Assembly (NCBI GenBank): GCA_023457135.1
Contig: JAEWMO010000121.1
Location: forward strand, 1-13,029
Reading direction: 5' to 3'
DNA length: 13,029 bases
From: Methanobacteriota archaeon
GTDB lineage: Archaea; Halobacteriota; Methanomicrobia; Methanomicrobiales; Methanoculleaceae
Shown: piece by piece, positions 1 to 6,932 of the stretch
How the letters are laid out: every line of letters begins with the position of its first letter
Numbering within the stretch: position 1 is the first letter of the stretch
Notes under the pieces: generated by a model
Told to the model about the DNA's origin: nothing
Databases searched by the model: none
Seen by the model: only the letters and a program-made list of their open reading frames with translations
Made by a program: the position numbers and the translations under genes

Positions 1-510
1 CCGGCGGCCTACCGCGGGGCCGAGGGCGCCGACATCCGGGCCCAGGACCACGTCCGGCATATCCAGGCAACGAAGCGGCCGGCCATGAGCGAGATGATCA
101 CGGTCGCTGAAGGGTTCCCGGCGGTGGTGATCGCCTCGCCGATCTTCACGAACGAGAGCCGGTTTGCCGGGTTCGTCGCCGCCGTCGTCCGGCCGGAGAT
201 CCTGATCGGGGACGTCGCCGGCCCGGTAACGAACGGCACGTCCCTGCAGGTGATGGTCATTCAGACGGACGGGCGGCTGCTCTACGACACGGACCGGACC
301 CAGGTCGGGCGGATGACACTTGAGGACCCGCTGTATGCGGACTACCCGGACCTGCTGGATACGGCCCGGCGGACCGCCGTCGAGCGTTACGGCACCGCGA
401 CCTACGGGTTTACTGCCGGTGGGGAGAAGGTGCAGAAGGAGATCGCCTGGACGACGGCCGGGCTCCACGGAACGGAGTGGCGCGTGGCGGTGATCCGGGC
501 GGTGGAGTGA
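1..510 (+). CDS. Cache (PDC-type) sensor domain protein, 3' end only
   Basis: The reading frame is open from the first base of the window to the TGA at 508-510, so the N-terminus lies outside; 169 codons are visible. A later ATG at 85 is internal. The visible part looks like the end of an extracytoplasmic Cache/PDC-type ligand-binding domain: a stretch reading AEGFPAVVIASPIF, a strand-rich segment ending in GRLLYDTDRTQVGRM, then EDPLYADYPDLLDTARR and a closing ETEWR-like segment (LHGTEWRVAVIRAVE). From memory, methanogens of this order carry many secreted or lipid-anchored proteins of this kind with no fused kinase. None is fused here, since the protein stops right after the domain. Ligand and partner are unknown. 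The family call is fairly firm, the function is not. Confidence 0.7.
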   Translation, partial: PAAYRGAEGADIRAQDHVRHIQATKRPAMSEMITVAEGFPAVVIASPIFTNESRFAGFVAAVVRPEILIGDVAGPVTNGTSLQVMVIQTDGRLLYDTDRTQVGRMTLEDPLYADYPDLLDTARRTAVERYGTATYGFTAGGEKVQKEIAWTTAGLHGTEWRVAVIRAVE

Positions 511-514
511 GATA

Positions 515-546
515 TCCGGGCCCGGACTCACCTCACGAGCCTTTTT
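515..546 (+). terminator. Possible terminator after the Cache gene
   Basis: Five bases after the stop codon is a perfect 12-bp palindrome (TCCGGGCCCGGA, 515-526), followed by a run of five T at 542-546. Archaeal termination mainly needs the T-run, so this is a plausible but unproven terminator between two convergent genes. Confidence 0.3.
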
Positions 547-559
547 GGTATCGTTGCTC

Positions 560-907
560 TCACCCTGTCTCCTCTTCCCACAACCCCAGCCGGTTCCCCT
601 CCGTATCCTCAAAGATCGCGAAGTAGCCCCGCCCGGCGACCTCTGTCCTCGGGACCACCATTTTTCCCCCGGCCCGTTCCATCCTGCCCGTGTACTCCTC
701 GATCGAGGGGACACCGAGAAAGACCGTGATCGGCTCGCCGGGGTAAACCCGCGGGAAGATCTCGCCCCCGATCCCTCCTGTCGAGACCTCGAAGGCGCCC
801 TCCATCCCCGGGAACGGCTCCGTCGTCCACCCAAAGACCTCCTCGTAGAATGCCCGCGCCCGCACCGGGTCGGCGGCCGGGACGTTGAACCAGACTATCG
901 TCGGCAT
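560..907 (-). CDS. VOC family (glyoxalase/bleomycin-resistance fold) protein
   Basis: A 115-residue protein, the usual size for a single-module vicinal oxygen chelate protein. It has the family's N-terminal strand and helix (IVWFNVPAADPVRARAFYEEVFGW, residues about 4-27), a central IGGEIFPRVYPGEP segment, and the C-terminal FEDTEGNRLGLWEE motif, where a metal-binding Glu is normally found. The histidine often seen in the first strand is replaced by Trp/Phe (VWFN), so the metal site may be altered or absent. Reaction and substrate cannot be read from the sequence. It is transcribed away from the aldo/keto reductase across a 79-bp gap. A TTATCC box on the minus strand (about 930-935) sits near 27 nt before the ATG, consistent with a leaderless mRNA. 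Confidence 0.8.
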   Translation of the reverse strand: MPTIVWFNVPAADPVRARAFYEEVFGWTTEPFPGMEGAFEVSTGGIGGEIFPRVYPGEPITVFLGVPSIEEYTGRMERAGGKMVVPRTEVAGRGYFAIFEDTEGNRLGLWEEETG

Positions 908-950
908 ACGCCCCGGTGGGGAACTGCGGTGGATAACCCTTTCCCCGGCT

Positions 951-966
951 GAAACTTTTTATAACC
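951..966 (+). promoter_or_regulatory. Archaeal BRE/TATA promoter of the aldo/keto reductase
   Basis: The sequence GAAACTTTTTATAACC reads as a BRE-like purine stretch plus TATA box. TTATAA starts at 959, exactly 28 nt before the ATG at 987, so transcription should begin at or next to the start codon. Its reverse complement (GGGTTATAAAAAG) could also serve the divergent VOC gene. Confidence 0.6.
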
Positions 967-986
967 CGGCACGGATAGGGTGGCCC

Positions 987-1835
987 ATGGCGGGACTGGA
1001 GATGCGCAGGTTCGGGAAGACCGACCGGGAGGTCACGTGCGTCGGGCTCGGCGGCGAGGGAGTCCTCAGGACATACGGGCGGCACGCGGAGGCGAAGGCC
1101 GTCATCACCGAGGCCATCAGCCAGGGGATCACCTACTTCGACTCGGCGAAGGCCTACGCCGGGAGCGAGGACTACTACGGCGAGGTCTGGCGGAGCCGTC
1201 CCGACCTCCGGGCGCCCGTATTCCAGGCCAGCAAGTCGGCGAGCCGGCTCCACGCCGACGCCGAGACCGATCTGGCGGAGACGTTCCAGAGGATGGGGAT
1301 CGAGACCCTCGATCTCTGGCAGATCCACGACGTCCGGACGTTTGCCGATATCCGGGATATCGAGGGGGCGGGCGGCGCCCTCGAGGCCTTTGTCGAGGCA
1401 AAAGAATCAGGGACCGTCCGGCATATCGGGGTGACCGGGCACCACGACCCCGACGTCCTCTCCCACGCGGTCGAGACCTGGCCGGTCGACGCCGTGATGA
1501 TGCCCATAAACCCCGTGGAGGGAGGGCCCGGCGGGTTCATCGAGACGACCCTCCCCGTCGCAAGGGACCAGGGGATCGCCGTCATCGGGATGAAGGTGCT
1601 CGGCGGGTCGAACTACATTCTCCCCGACGCCGGGGTGACACCGGAGATCCTCGTCCGCTACGCCCTCGCCCAGGACATCACCGTCGCGATCGTCGGCTGT
1701 TCGACGCCCGCCGAGGTGCAGGCGCTCGCCGCCGCCGGACGGAGCGGCCCTCTCGCCGACGACGAGGCGGCGGCGCTCGTCGAGGCCTTCCGCCCCTACG
1801 CCCGCCAGCTTGCGTACTACCGGGGCCCCCGGTAA
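987..1835 (+). CDS. Aldo/keto reductase
   Basis: A 282-residue NAD(P)H-dependent oxidoreductase of the AKR (TIM-barrel) superfamily, expected to be cytoplasmic and to reduce carbonyl groups. The catalytic tetrad is readable: Asp52 and Tyr57 in YFDSAKAYAG, Lys83 in FQASKSAS, His114 in DLWQIHDV. The C-terminal IVGCSTPAEV segment (near residue 230) matches the cofactor-phosphate-binding region of the family. I chose the ATG at 987 because the TATA box lies 28 nt upstream; the frame is open back to 885, but that start would lie upstream of the promoter. An in-frame ATG at 1002 is an alternative. The protein lacks the C-terminal 4Fe-4S domain found on many longer archaeal AKRs. Substrate is unknown. 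With the divergent VOC gene it could serve reactive-carbonyl detoxification, which is an inference from neighbourhood only. Confidence 0.9.
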   Translation: MAGLEMRRFGKTDREVTCVGLGGEGVLRTYGRHAEAKAVITEAISQGITYFDSAKAYAGSEDYYGEVWRSRPDLRAPVFQASKSASRLHADAETDLAETFQRMGIETLDLWQIHDVRTFADIRDIEGAGGALEAFVEAKESGTVRHIGVTGHHDPDVLSHAVETWPVDAVMMPINPVEGGPGGFIETTLPVARDQGIAVIGMKVLGGSNYILPDAGVTPEILVRYALAQDITVAIVGCSTPAEVQALAAAGRSGPLADDEAAALVEAFRPYARQLAYYRGPR

Positions 1836-1837
1836 CC

Positions 1838-1847
1838 ACTATATCCT
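1838..1847 (+). promoter_or_regulatory. TATA-like box before the MFS gene
   Basis: CACTATATCC just after the reductase stop codon includes TATATC at 1842-1847. This predicts a transcription start near 1870 and a leader of about 43 nt before the ATG at 1913. A GGTGG at about 1865-1869 would then lie upstream of or at the start, so it is not a useful ribosome binding site. Confidence 0.4.
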
Positions 1848-1912
1848 GACGGCGCCAACCTCCGGGTGGAAAAAGCGGCGCACGGACCGACGGCGTGCCG
1901 CAGGAACCCGTC

Positions 1913-3085
1913 ATGACGCCCCGTCAACCCCCCACCGCGTCGCCGGACGCAATCCTCGTGCTGGTCGCGCTCGTCATCTTCATGGACATGGCGATCTACG
2001 GCCTCCTCATCCCGGTCTTCCCGGAATATGCCCCCCGGCTCGGGGTGGACGAGTCGGTGATCGGGGTTATCTTCGGGATCTATGCCGCGATGCTCCTCGT
2101 CTTCTCGATCCCTATGGGCCTCCTCTCCGACCGGGTGGGGCGCCGGCCGCTCATCGTCGCCGGGATGATCCTCCTCGCGCTTGCGACGGCCCTCTTCGGC
2201 TTCTCGACCACGGTCGAGCACCTGATCATCGCAAGAACCGTCCAGGGAATATCGGCCGCCGCCACCTGGTCCGCAGGACTTGCGCTCCTCGCCGAGACCT
2301 GCGACCCCTCCCGGCTCGGGGAGAAGATGGGGATCACCCTCTCGGCGGTCGGGTTCGGGACCGTCATCGGGCCGGTCCTCGGCGGACTGCTCTTTGAGTA
2401 CCTCGGCTACACCGCGACCTTCCTCGTTCCGGCGGCACTGGTGGCCGCGGTCGGCCTCGCGGTCCTCGCCGTCCCTATGCGCACCTGCAGGCAGAAGCGG
2501 GCGAACATGCTGCCCGGAGGGAGCCTCCTCCCGCTCGCTGCCTGCGCCGTCGTAGTCGTCGCGGTCGCCGGAACCTACGGTGTCGTGGATCCTTACCTCC
2601 CCGTCCACCTCCACGCCGCCTTCTCGGCATCGCCGGCGACGATCGGGCTCGTCTTCGGGGTGCTGGCGGTCGCTGCCATCCTTGCCCAGCCGACCGCAGG
2701 CAGGATCTACGACCGGCGCGGGGGGAGCCGCTACCTCATCGGCGGCGGTCTCCTCGTCTCGGCGATCGCGATCGTCGCCGCCATACAGGCCCCGACCCTG
2801 CTCCTCGCCACTGCGGCCGTCTTCGTGCTGGGGGTCGCGCTCTCCTGTGCCATCGCCCCGGTGATGCCGATCCTCGCCGGGATCTACCGGGGCGGGGGTT
2901 CGCAGGGTGCCGCCTACGGCATGTACAACACCTTCTACTCCCTGGGCCTTGCTGTGGGGCCGTTTGCGGGCGCCGCTCTCGCCGGCAGGTGGCCGCTGCC
3001 GGCGATCTTCCTGCTGCAGGCCGGCGTGCTTGCGGTCGTGGGGGCGGCGGGCTGGCTGGTGGCCGGGAGGGCCGGGTGGCGGTGA
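1913..3085 (+). CDS. MFS transporter (drug/proton antiporter type)
   Basis: A 390-residue, very hydrophobic protein with about 12 membrane segments, typical of the major facilitator superfamily. The loop between segments 2 and 3 has the family motif GLLSDRVGRRP (residues 69-79). The first segment carries FMDMAIYGLLIPVFP, resembling the acidic-residue-containing first helix of DHA1-type multidrug and vesicular-amine-type exporters. A second copy of the loop motif, in degenerate form, follows at the half-way point (GRIYDRRGGS). Substrate cannot be inferred. I chose the ATG at 1913, preceded by AGGAA. A GTG at 1895 in the same frame would add six residues. It may be co-transcribed with the CPBP gene 63 nt downstream. 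Confidence 0.88.
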   Translation: MTPRQPPTASPDAILVLVALVIFMDMAIYGLLIPVFPEYAPRLGVDESVIGVIFGIYAAMLLVFSIPMGLLSDRVGRRPLIVAGMILLALATALFGFSTTVEHLIIARTVQGISAAATWSAGLALLAETCDPSRLGEKMGITLSAVGFGTVIGPVLGGLLFEYLGYTATFLVPAALVAAVGLAVLAVPMRTCRQKRANMLPGGSLLPLAACAVVVVAVAGTYGVVDPYLPVHLHAAFSASPATIGLVFGVLAVAAILAQPTAGRIYDRRGGSRYLIGGGLLVSAIAIVAAIQAPTLLLATAAVFVLGVALSCAIAPVMPILAGIYRGGGSQGAAYGMYNTFYSLGLAVGPFAGAALAGRWPLPAIFLLQAGVLAVVGAAGWLVAGRAGWR

Positions 3086-3148
3086 GCCTGCGCTACCTTC
3101 ATCGTGCCCGCAGGTGAACAGGTATCCGGTATCAGACCGGGAACCATC

Positions 3149-4297
3149 ATGCCGTCGGAATTCTTTCACCGTCACGCCCCCGAGCTCTTCATCGCCTTCT
3201 TCTGCATCATCTTCCTTGCCGCTGCGTCCGGGATCGCCGGCGGGGAAGTGGGAGCGTTTCTTGCCGCCGCTCTCGACGTGGCGGTCTTCGTCATCCTCGC
3301 GATGCTCGTCTATCTCGCCGGGAACCGGGACCCCGCGTACCGGTGGGTCGCCATCCTCTGGCTCTTCCTCCTTATCGGGGGGTTTGCCGCGGCTACGGCA
3401 GGGTTCGGGATCATGGCGATCATCCCGGCAGAGGTGCTGGATGCAGGAGAGGTCGGGCCGGAGACGGACAGTTTCGCCCTGATCGGGGAGGTGGCCCTTC
3501 TCCTCCTCGGCGTCCTTATCGCGGGGCTTGCGAGTCTCGTCGGGCTCTCCCGCGGGTTCAGGGTCCGGCTCGCCCGGCACCTCCCGTTCGATCCCGACTC
3601 GCTGCTCCACACGGTTGCGCTCGTGGTCATCCTCGCCATGATTCTCATCACCCCGGTGCCGCTTCTGGTCTCCGGGGGGCCGCCGTTCCTCTCGCCCCTC
3701 TTCCTCGACCTCCTCCTCGAATCGGGGGACCTTCTCGCGGAGACGGTGACACTGAATGCCTACACGCTCTTCTGGACCCTCATCGGGTCCTTCCTCATCG
3801 CCGGGGCGTTCGTCCGGCGCACCCCGCGCGAGACCCTGGAGCGCCTCGGCCTCGTCCGGCCGACGGGCAGGCAGGTCGTTCTCGCCGTTGCCGCGGCGTT
3901 CGCGCTTGTCCTCGCCTTCCACTTCATCGACCAGGGACTCGCGGCGCTCGTAGGGTTCCTCGGCCTGCCCGTCACCGACGAGGAGGCCGTCAACCTGCTC
4001 TTTGCAGGCACGCTCACCCTGCCGGGGATCATCGTCGCGTCGATCGCGGCAGGATTCGGCGAGGAAGTGAGCATCCGCGGCCTGCTCCAGCCCCGGTTCG
4101 GCATCCTCCTCCCGGCGCTCCTCTTCGCGTCGCTCCACGCGTTCCAGTACAGCTGGGACGGCCTCATATCGGTCTTCCTTGCGGGGCTCGTCTTTGCCTA
4201 CATCCGGCGGTACTCGAACACCACGACATCGGCGATCACGCATACGGTCTATGACCTGGTGCTCTTCTCGATGCTGATGCTCGGGATGTCAATCTAA
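3149..4297 (+). CDS. CPBP family intramembrane metalloprotease-like protein (CAAX protease/Abi family)
   Basis: A 382-residue multi-pass membrane protein. The C-terminal third has all three CPBP motifs: EEVSIR (Glu305, Glu306, Arg310), FASLH (Phe326, His330) and HTVYD (His365, Asp369), the residues that form the active site in the Rce1-type family. The first 200 or so residues form a separate block of several hydrophobic segments with acidic loops, making the protein longer than many CPBP members of 200-300 residues. I chose the ATG at 3149; an in-frame GTG at 3104 would add 15 polar residues of poor character. A GGTATCC at 3121 may be a weak TATA box. Substrate is unknown. Archaea lack ordinary CAAX-processing context, so roles in peptide maturation, lipid-linked substrates or bacteriocin-type immunity are only possibilities. 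Confidence 0.85.
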   Translation: MPSEFFHRHAPELFIAFFCIIFLAAASGIAGGEVGAFLAAALDVAVFVILAMLVYLAGNRDPAYRWVAILWLFLLIGGFAAATAGFGIMAIIPAEVLDAGEVGPETDSFALIGEVALLLLGVLIAGLASLVGLSRGFRVRLARHLPFDPDSLLHTVALVVILAMILITPVPLLVSGGPPFLSPLFLDLLLESGDLLAETVTLNAYTLFWTLIGSFLIAGAFVRRTPRETLERLGLVRPTGRQVVLAVAAAFALVLAFHFIDQGLAALVGFLGLPVTDEEAVNLLFAGTLTLPGIIVASIAAGFGEEVSIRGLLQPRFGILLPALLFASLHAFQYSWDGLISVFLAGLVFAYIRRYSNTTTSAITHTVYDLVLFSMLMLGMSI

Positions 4298-4326
4298 AGC
4301 GAGGTTTTGGGCAAATCCGAACAGAG

Positions 4327-4599
4327 TCAGTGCTTCCGGTATACGTTCGACCGGTGACCTGCTTCCACCACGATGATCAGGAGGACATCGTCATAGATAT
4401 TCAAAATAGCACGGTATTTCCCGACTCGAAGCGAGTAGAAGGGATTTTGCCCTCCCCCTTTCAGTTTCTTCACGTGCCGGGTGGGGTCCGGCTCCTGAGC
4501 GAGGCTCTCTACCTCATCGAGGATCCGGGTTCCGGCACTCGCGGGCATCCTCGCGAGATTCCGCACCACCGCCGCCGTGAGTTTTACTGTGTACGCCAT
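4327..4599 (-). CDS. RelE/ParE superfamily toxin
   Basis: A 90-residue basic protein with the RelE/ParE fold signature: N-terminal helices (AAVVRNLARMP, ILDEVESLAQEP), a lysine-rich turn (HVKKLKGG), then the strands FYSLRVGKYRAILNIYDD and VVEAGHRSNVYRKH. Arg58, Arg63 and Arg83 correspond to positions that are usually basic in RelE-type toxins, and the final Tyr-Arg-Lys-His tail fits the RelE subtype. RelE-type members cut mRNA in the ribosomal A site, while ParE members poison gyrase. The tail favours an RNase, as an inference. Its start overlaps the antitoxin gene by 16 bp, the normal arrangement for translational coupling. It is convergent with the CPBP gene. Confidence 0.88.
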   Translation of the reverse strand: MAYTVKLTAAVVRNLARMPASAGTRILDEVESLAQEPDPTRHVKKLKGGGQNPFYSLRVGKYRAILNIYDDVLLIIVVEAGHRSNVYRKH

Positions 4600-4829
4600 G
4601 CCGCCTGCAGTTCGGCGCGTGCCTCATCCAGGGTATACAGGCGACCGGCCTTGATATCCTCGAGGGATTCCTCGATCCCCCGTATTGCCTCATCGCTCAG
4701 CGGCTCCTCGTCCTCGGCAGAGTTCATAAGCCGCTTGATAACGTCTTCGAAGGTCTCACGGGGGTATCGCTTCATTCCCGCCAGCCGTTCCTTTGTCTCC
4801 CGGGATACCCACACAGTCGTCTGAGACAT
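4584..4829 (-). CDS. Ribbon-helix-helix type antitoxin
   Basis: An 81-residue acidic protein upstream of, and overlapping, the toxin. The first 35 residues (QTTVWVSRETKERLAGMK, then a helix FEDVIKRLMN) look like a ribbon-helix-helix DNA-binding domain. The remainder is an acidic, helical tail with a segment common in RelB-like antitoxins (IEESLEDIKAGRLYTLDEA, residues 52-70), expected to wrap and neutralise the toxin. The gene is therefore likely to repress its own promoter, and a 29-bp palindrome sits 22 to 50 nt upstream of its ATG. No good Shine-Dalgarno is visible. The block is visibly more AT-rich than its neighbours, consistent with horizontal acquisition. Confidence 0.85.
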   Translation of the reverse strand: MSQTTVWVSRETKERLAGMKRYPRETFEDVIKRLMNSAEDEEPLSDEAIRGIEESLEDIKAGRLYTLDEARAELQAAWRTQ

Positions 4830-4850
4830 GCTATGATCTATAGGGGTCTA

Positions 4851-4879
4851 TTGAATATCATCGTTACGATTATATTCAA
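4851..4879. promoter_or_regulatory. 29-bp palindromic operator over the toxin-antitoxin promoter
   Basis: The arms TTGAATATCATCGT and ACGATTATATTCAA flank a single central T at 4865. Thirteen of fourteen arm positions are complementary; only 4859/4871 mismatch. On the minus strand the palindrome contains TATAAT (4874-4869), about 28 nt before a predicted transcription start near 4846 and 40-45 nt before the antitoxin ATG. A dimeric or tetrameric ribbon-helix-helix repressor bound here would cover the TATA box, so autorepression is the natural reading. The 217 bases from 4880 to the tRNA gene hold no gene I can support. Confidence 0.7.
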
Positions 4880-5096
4880 CGACCGTTGCGCGATGTTACC
4901 CCGTCATATGCGGGCCAATATCATAGAGAGGAAGGGGAGAGGATCGGGTTGTTCATGAGAATCTCGAGGACTGTGACATATCTGCTCTTTGACCTCTGCC
5001 GTGGGGCCAGCAGTCGCTGGAGAATGGAGCCTTATCGAGTCACCCGCTCTGTACGAATGGTTGGCAGCAACCGGTGGATACATAGAAAACAAGAAG

Positions 5097-5183
5097 CGCT
5101 GAGGGGGAGATTTGAACTCCCGAGGGGCTCAACGCCCCACGGGCTTTCCAGGCCCGCGCCCTACCGGTCTAGACTACCTCAGC
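5097..5183 (-). tRNA. tRNA-Ser (anticodon GGA)
   Basis: An 87-nt class II tRNA. Acceptor stem GCTGAGG/CCTCAGC, anticodon stem-loop CGGGC-CTGGAAA-GCCCG with anticodon GGA, long variable arm GGGGC-GTTGA-GCCCC, and T-arm GGGAG-TTCAAAT-CTCCC. The discriminator base is G, as expected for serine tRNAs. The CCA tail is not encoded and there is no intron. A T-rich stretch just downstream on the minus strand (about 5086-5096, CTTGTTTTC) may terminate it. Confidence 0.96.
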
Positions 5184-5216
5184 ACAGAATGTGCATCATT
5201 AGTTGGCGGCCTACTC

Positions 5217-5229
5217 TATTAATAATATT
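5217..5229 (-). promoter_or_regulatory. TATA box of tRNA-Ser
   Basis: Read on the minus strand, AATATTATTAATA is an AT-only block ending 34 nt before the mature tRNA 5' end. This is the usual placing of the archaeal tRNA promoter and stands out in an otherwise GC-rich context. Confidence 0.6.
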
Positions 5230-5257
5230 CCCCGCTGTGGGGCGGATGCACACGCGT

Positions 5258-6163
5258 TTACGCCCCGGCGTGCGCCTTCCAGCCCTTCGGGTAGGTGCCG
5301 GGCCGCATCAGGACGGTGGTGGGCGCGACGACGAACCCGGGCTCTCCCGGCTTTAGCGCCGACGAACTGATGAGGGCTTTTCCGAGGCCGACGAGCTCGC
5401 CGCGCTGCGTCGTGATCGCGACCGTTTCGCCCTTCGCAAACCCGCCGACCTTCTCCGTGATCCCGACCCCGGCCAGCACCGCGCCGTGGCAGACGGCGTC
5501 GACTGCGGTGTCGCGGATGACGACCTTCGGGAGATCACCGACCGCAGTTTCCGGGGGGAGGATCATTCGCCGGAGCGGGCCGCTGTCGCCCTCCTCTGCC
5601 GCGGCAACGGCGTCGGCAAGCTCGTGGAGCGAGACCGCGGCACTCTCGTCGAACGAGCCCGACCGTACCCGCCGGAGCTCCTGCATGTGGCCGCAGACGC
5701 CGAGGGCGTAGCCCATGTGGACGCAGAGCGTCCTGATGTAGGTCCCGGCGTCGCACCTGACCCGGAAGAGGACGAGCCGGTCCTGCATATCCAGGATCTC
5801 GATCTCCTGGATCTTCCGGATCCGGAGGTTCCGCTTCACGGCGCTCTTCTTCGGCGGCCGCTGGTAGATCCGGCCGGTGAACTCCGCCGCCACCCGGTCG
5901 ACGGCCTCGCGGGATACGTCGCCGTGGAGCCTCAGCAGACAGACATACTCCTTGTTGTGCGAAAGAAGGACCGGGGCGAGTCTGACGGCGCTGCCGAACA
6001 TGACGATGAGCACCCCGGAGACCTGCGGGTCGAGCGTCCCGGCGTGGCCCACCCGCCGGCCGAGGAGATCCCCGGCCCACGCGGTCACCTGGTGGCTGCT
6101 CGGCCCCCGGGGCTTGTCGATGACGACGATCCCCGAGTCGGGGATGGCGAAATCTTCGGTCAT
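5258..6163 (-). CDS. cbf5: Archaeal Cbf5/TruB-like pseudouridine synthase (H/ACA RNP catalytic subunit)
   Basis: A 301-residue protein, normal for archaeal Cbf5. It converts uridine to pseudouridine in rRNA, guided by H/ACA sRNAs together with Nop10, Gar1 and L7Ae, and can act on U55 of tRNA. The TruB catalytic motif GHAGTLDPQVSGVL (residues 39-52) contains the nucleophile Asp45. A second family motif, RCDAGTYIRTL (136-146), and GHMQELRRVRSG (158-169) follow. The C-terminal PUA RNA-binding domain spans about residues 210-290. Its ATG overlaps the hemD stop by 4 nt, so the two are very likely co-transcribed and translationally coupled. None of its RNP partners is in the window. Confidence 0.95.
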   Translation of the reverse strand: MTEDFAIPDSGIVVIDKPRGPSSHQVTAWAGDLLGRRVGHAGTLDPQVSGVLIVMFGSAVRLAPVLLSHNKEYVCLLRLHGDVSREAVDRVAAEFTGRIYQRPPKKSAVKRNLRIRKIQEIEILDMQDRLVLFRVRCDAGTYIRTLCVHMGYALGVCGHMQELRRVRSGSFDESAAVSLHELADAVAAAEEGDSGPLRRMILPPETAVGDLPKVVIRDTAVDAVCHGAVLAGVGITEKVGGFAKGETVAITTQRGELVGLGKALISSSALKPGEPGFVVAPTTVLMRPGTYPKGWKAHAGA

Positions 6164-6843
6164 CGTCTCACCGGACCGTGGCGGTTCAACGCCTCAAGGG
6201 TTCCTGCGAGCGACCCGTCCCCGACGACCGCCGGGGGATGCCCGCCGGCCCGCATGGCATCCGCGGTGATCTCCCCGATGGCGATGAGGAGGAGATCGTC
6301 GCGGGGTTTCCACCGGGCCTCCCGGTAGGACATGGCGCTCGTGAAGAGGACGGCGTCGGCATCGTCGAGGGCGAGTTCGACCCCCGTGGGAACGAGGGCG
6401 TAGACCCGCTCCTCCCGGACCGTCCCCCCCGCTCCTGCGATGGCGTCAAGGAGGCCCGGGTTCGGGACGTCCGCCCGCGCGATCCCGACCGTCCGCCCCC
6501 GGAGCCAGTCGCCCATGTAGGGGACGAAGTCCCGGGAGTAGAACGAGGGGAGGATCTCCGCCTCGATCCCGGCCTCCCCGAGAACCTCGGCGGTCTTCGG
6601 GCCGATCGCGATCACCCGGGGCCACCGCTCCAGCCTCGGTCCGACGATCGCCGCCGGGAGGGCGCTCGAGAAGAAGAGGCAGTCGAACTCGCCGCGGTGG
6701 ACGGCCTCGACGAACGCGGCGACCTTCTCCATCCGCACCTCCGACCGGAGCGGGGATACCGTGTAGCAGTCGTGGCCGTACGATGCACAGAGGGCACGGT
6801 CTCCCGCCGCCTTGTCTTCGAGCCGGGTGATGGCGATCTTCAT
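6160..6843 (-). CDS. hemD: Uroporphyrinogen-III synthase
   Basis: A 227-residue cytoplasmic enzyme that closes hydroxymethylbilane into uroporphyrinogen III, the precursor of cobalamin, siroheme and coenzyme F430 in methanogens. HemD sequences are very divergent; the call rests on the two-lobed pattern, with CLFFSSALPAAI and VIAIGPKTAEVLGEAG in one half and VLFTSAMSYREA and LIAIGEITADAMRAGG in the other. I chose the ATG at 6843, where the protein starts MKIAITR, typical for the family. The frame is open further upstream to 6921, but a TATA-like GTCATATTCC (6874-6865) lies about 27 nt before the ATG, suggesting a leaderless start. Other tetrapyrrole genes are not in the window. Confidence 0.87.
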   Translation of the reverse strand: MKIAITRLEDKAAGDRALCASYGHDCYTVSPLRSEVRMEKVAAFVEAVHRGEFDCLFFSSALPAAIVGPRLERWPRVIAIGPKTAEVLGEAGIEAEILPSFYSRDFVPYMGDWLRGRTVGIARADVPNPGLLDAIAGAGGTVREERVYALVPTGVELALDDADAVLFTSAMSYREARWKPRDDLLLIAIGEITADAMRAGGHPPAVVGDGSLAGTLEALNRHGPVRR

Positions 6844-6932
6844 CGTCACAACGTTCGCCCCGGTGGAATATGACTGTATCGGACGGCACGATTCGGTTGA
6901 TTTATCCCCGGCGGCTCCCACCGCTAACTAAC

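Noticed and set aside
885..986. An N-terminal extension of the aldo/keto reductase
   Set aside because: It would start upstream of the TATA box and overlap the VOC start; the added residues do not resemble the family.
609..1328. A 239-codon minus-strand frame across the VOC and reductase genes
   Set aside because: It shadows genuine genes in both directions, has no recognisable domain and crosses a promoter.
1817..4243. A very long open frame (808 codons) on the minus strand
   Set aside because: It lies antisense to the MFS and CPBP genes. Its product is an endless Arg/Glu/Asp/Gly mix with no fold, as expected for the reverse frame of GC-rich membrane-protein genes.
5176..5206. A box C-like ATGATGC and a CTGA on the minus strand before tRNA-Ser
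   Set aside because: Box C has a mismatch and the CTGA is part of the tRNA acceptor stem, so a C/D sRNA is not supported.
4886..5356. A 156-codon plus-strand frame between the toxin-antitoxin pair and cbf5
   Set aside because: It runs straight through tRNA-Ser and into cbf5 and contains no recognisable domain.
5486..6328. A 280-codon plus-strand frame opposite cbf5/hemD
   Set aside because: Its product is low-complexity and charged, while the minus strand encodes clear Cbf5 and HemD.
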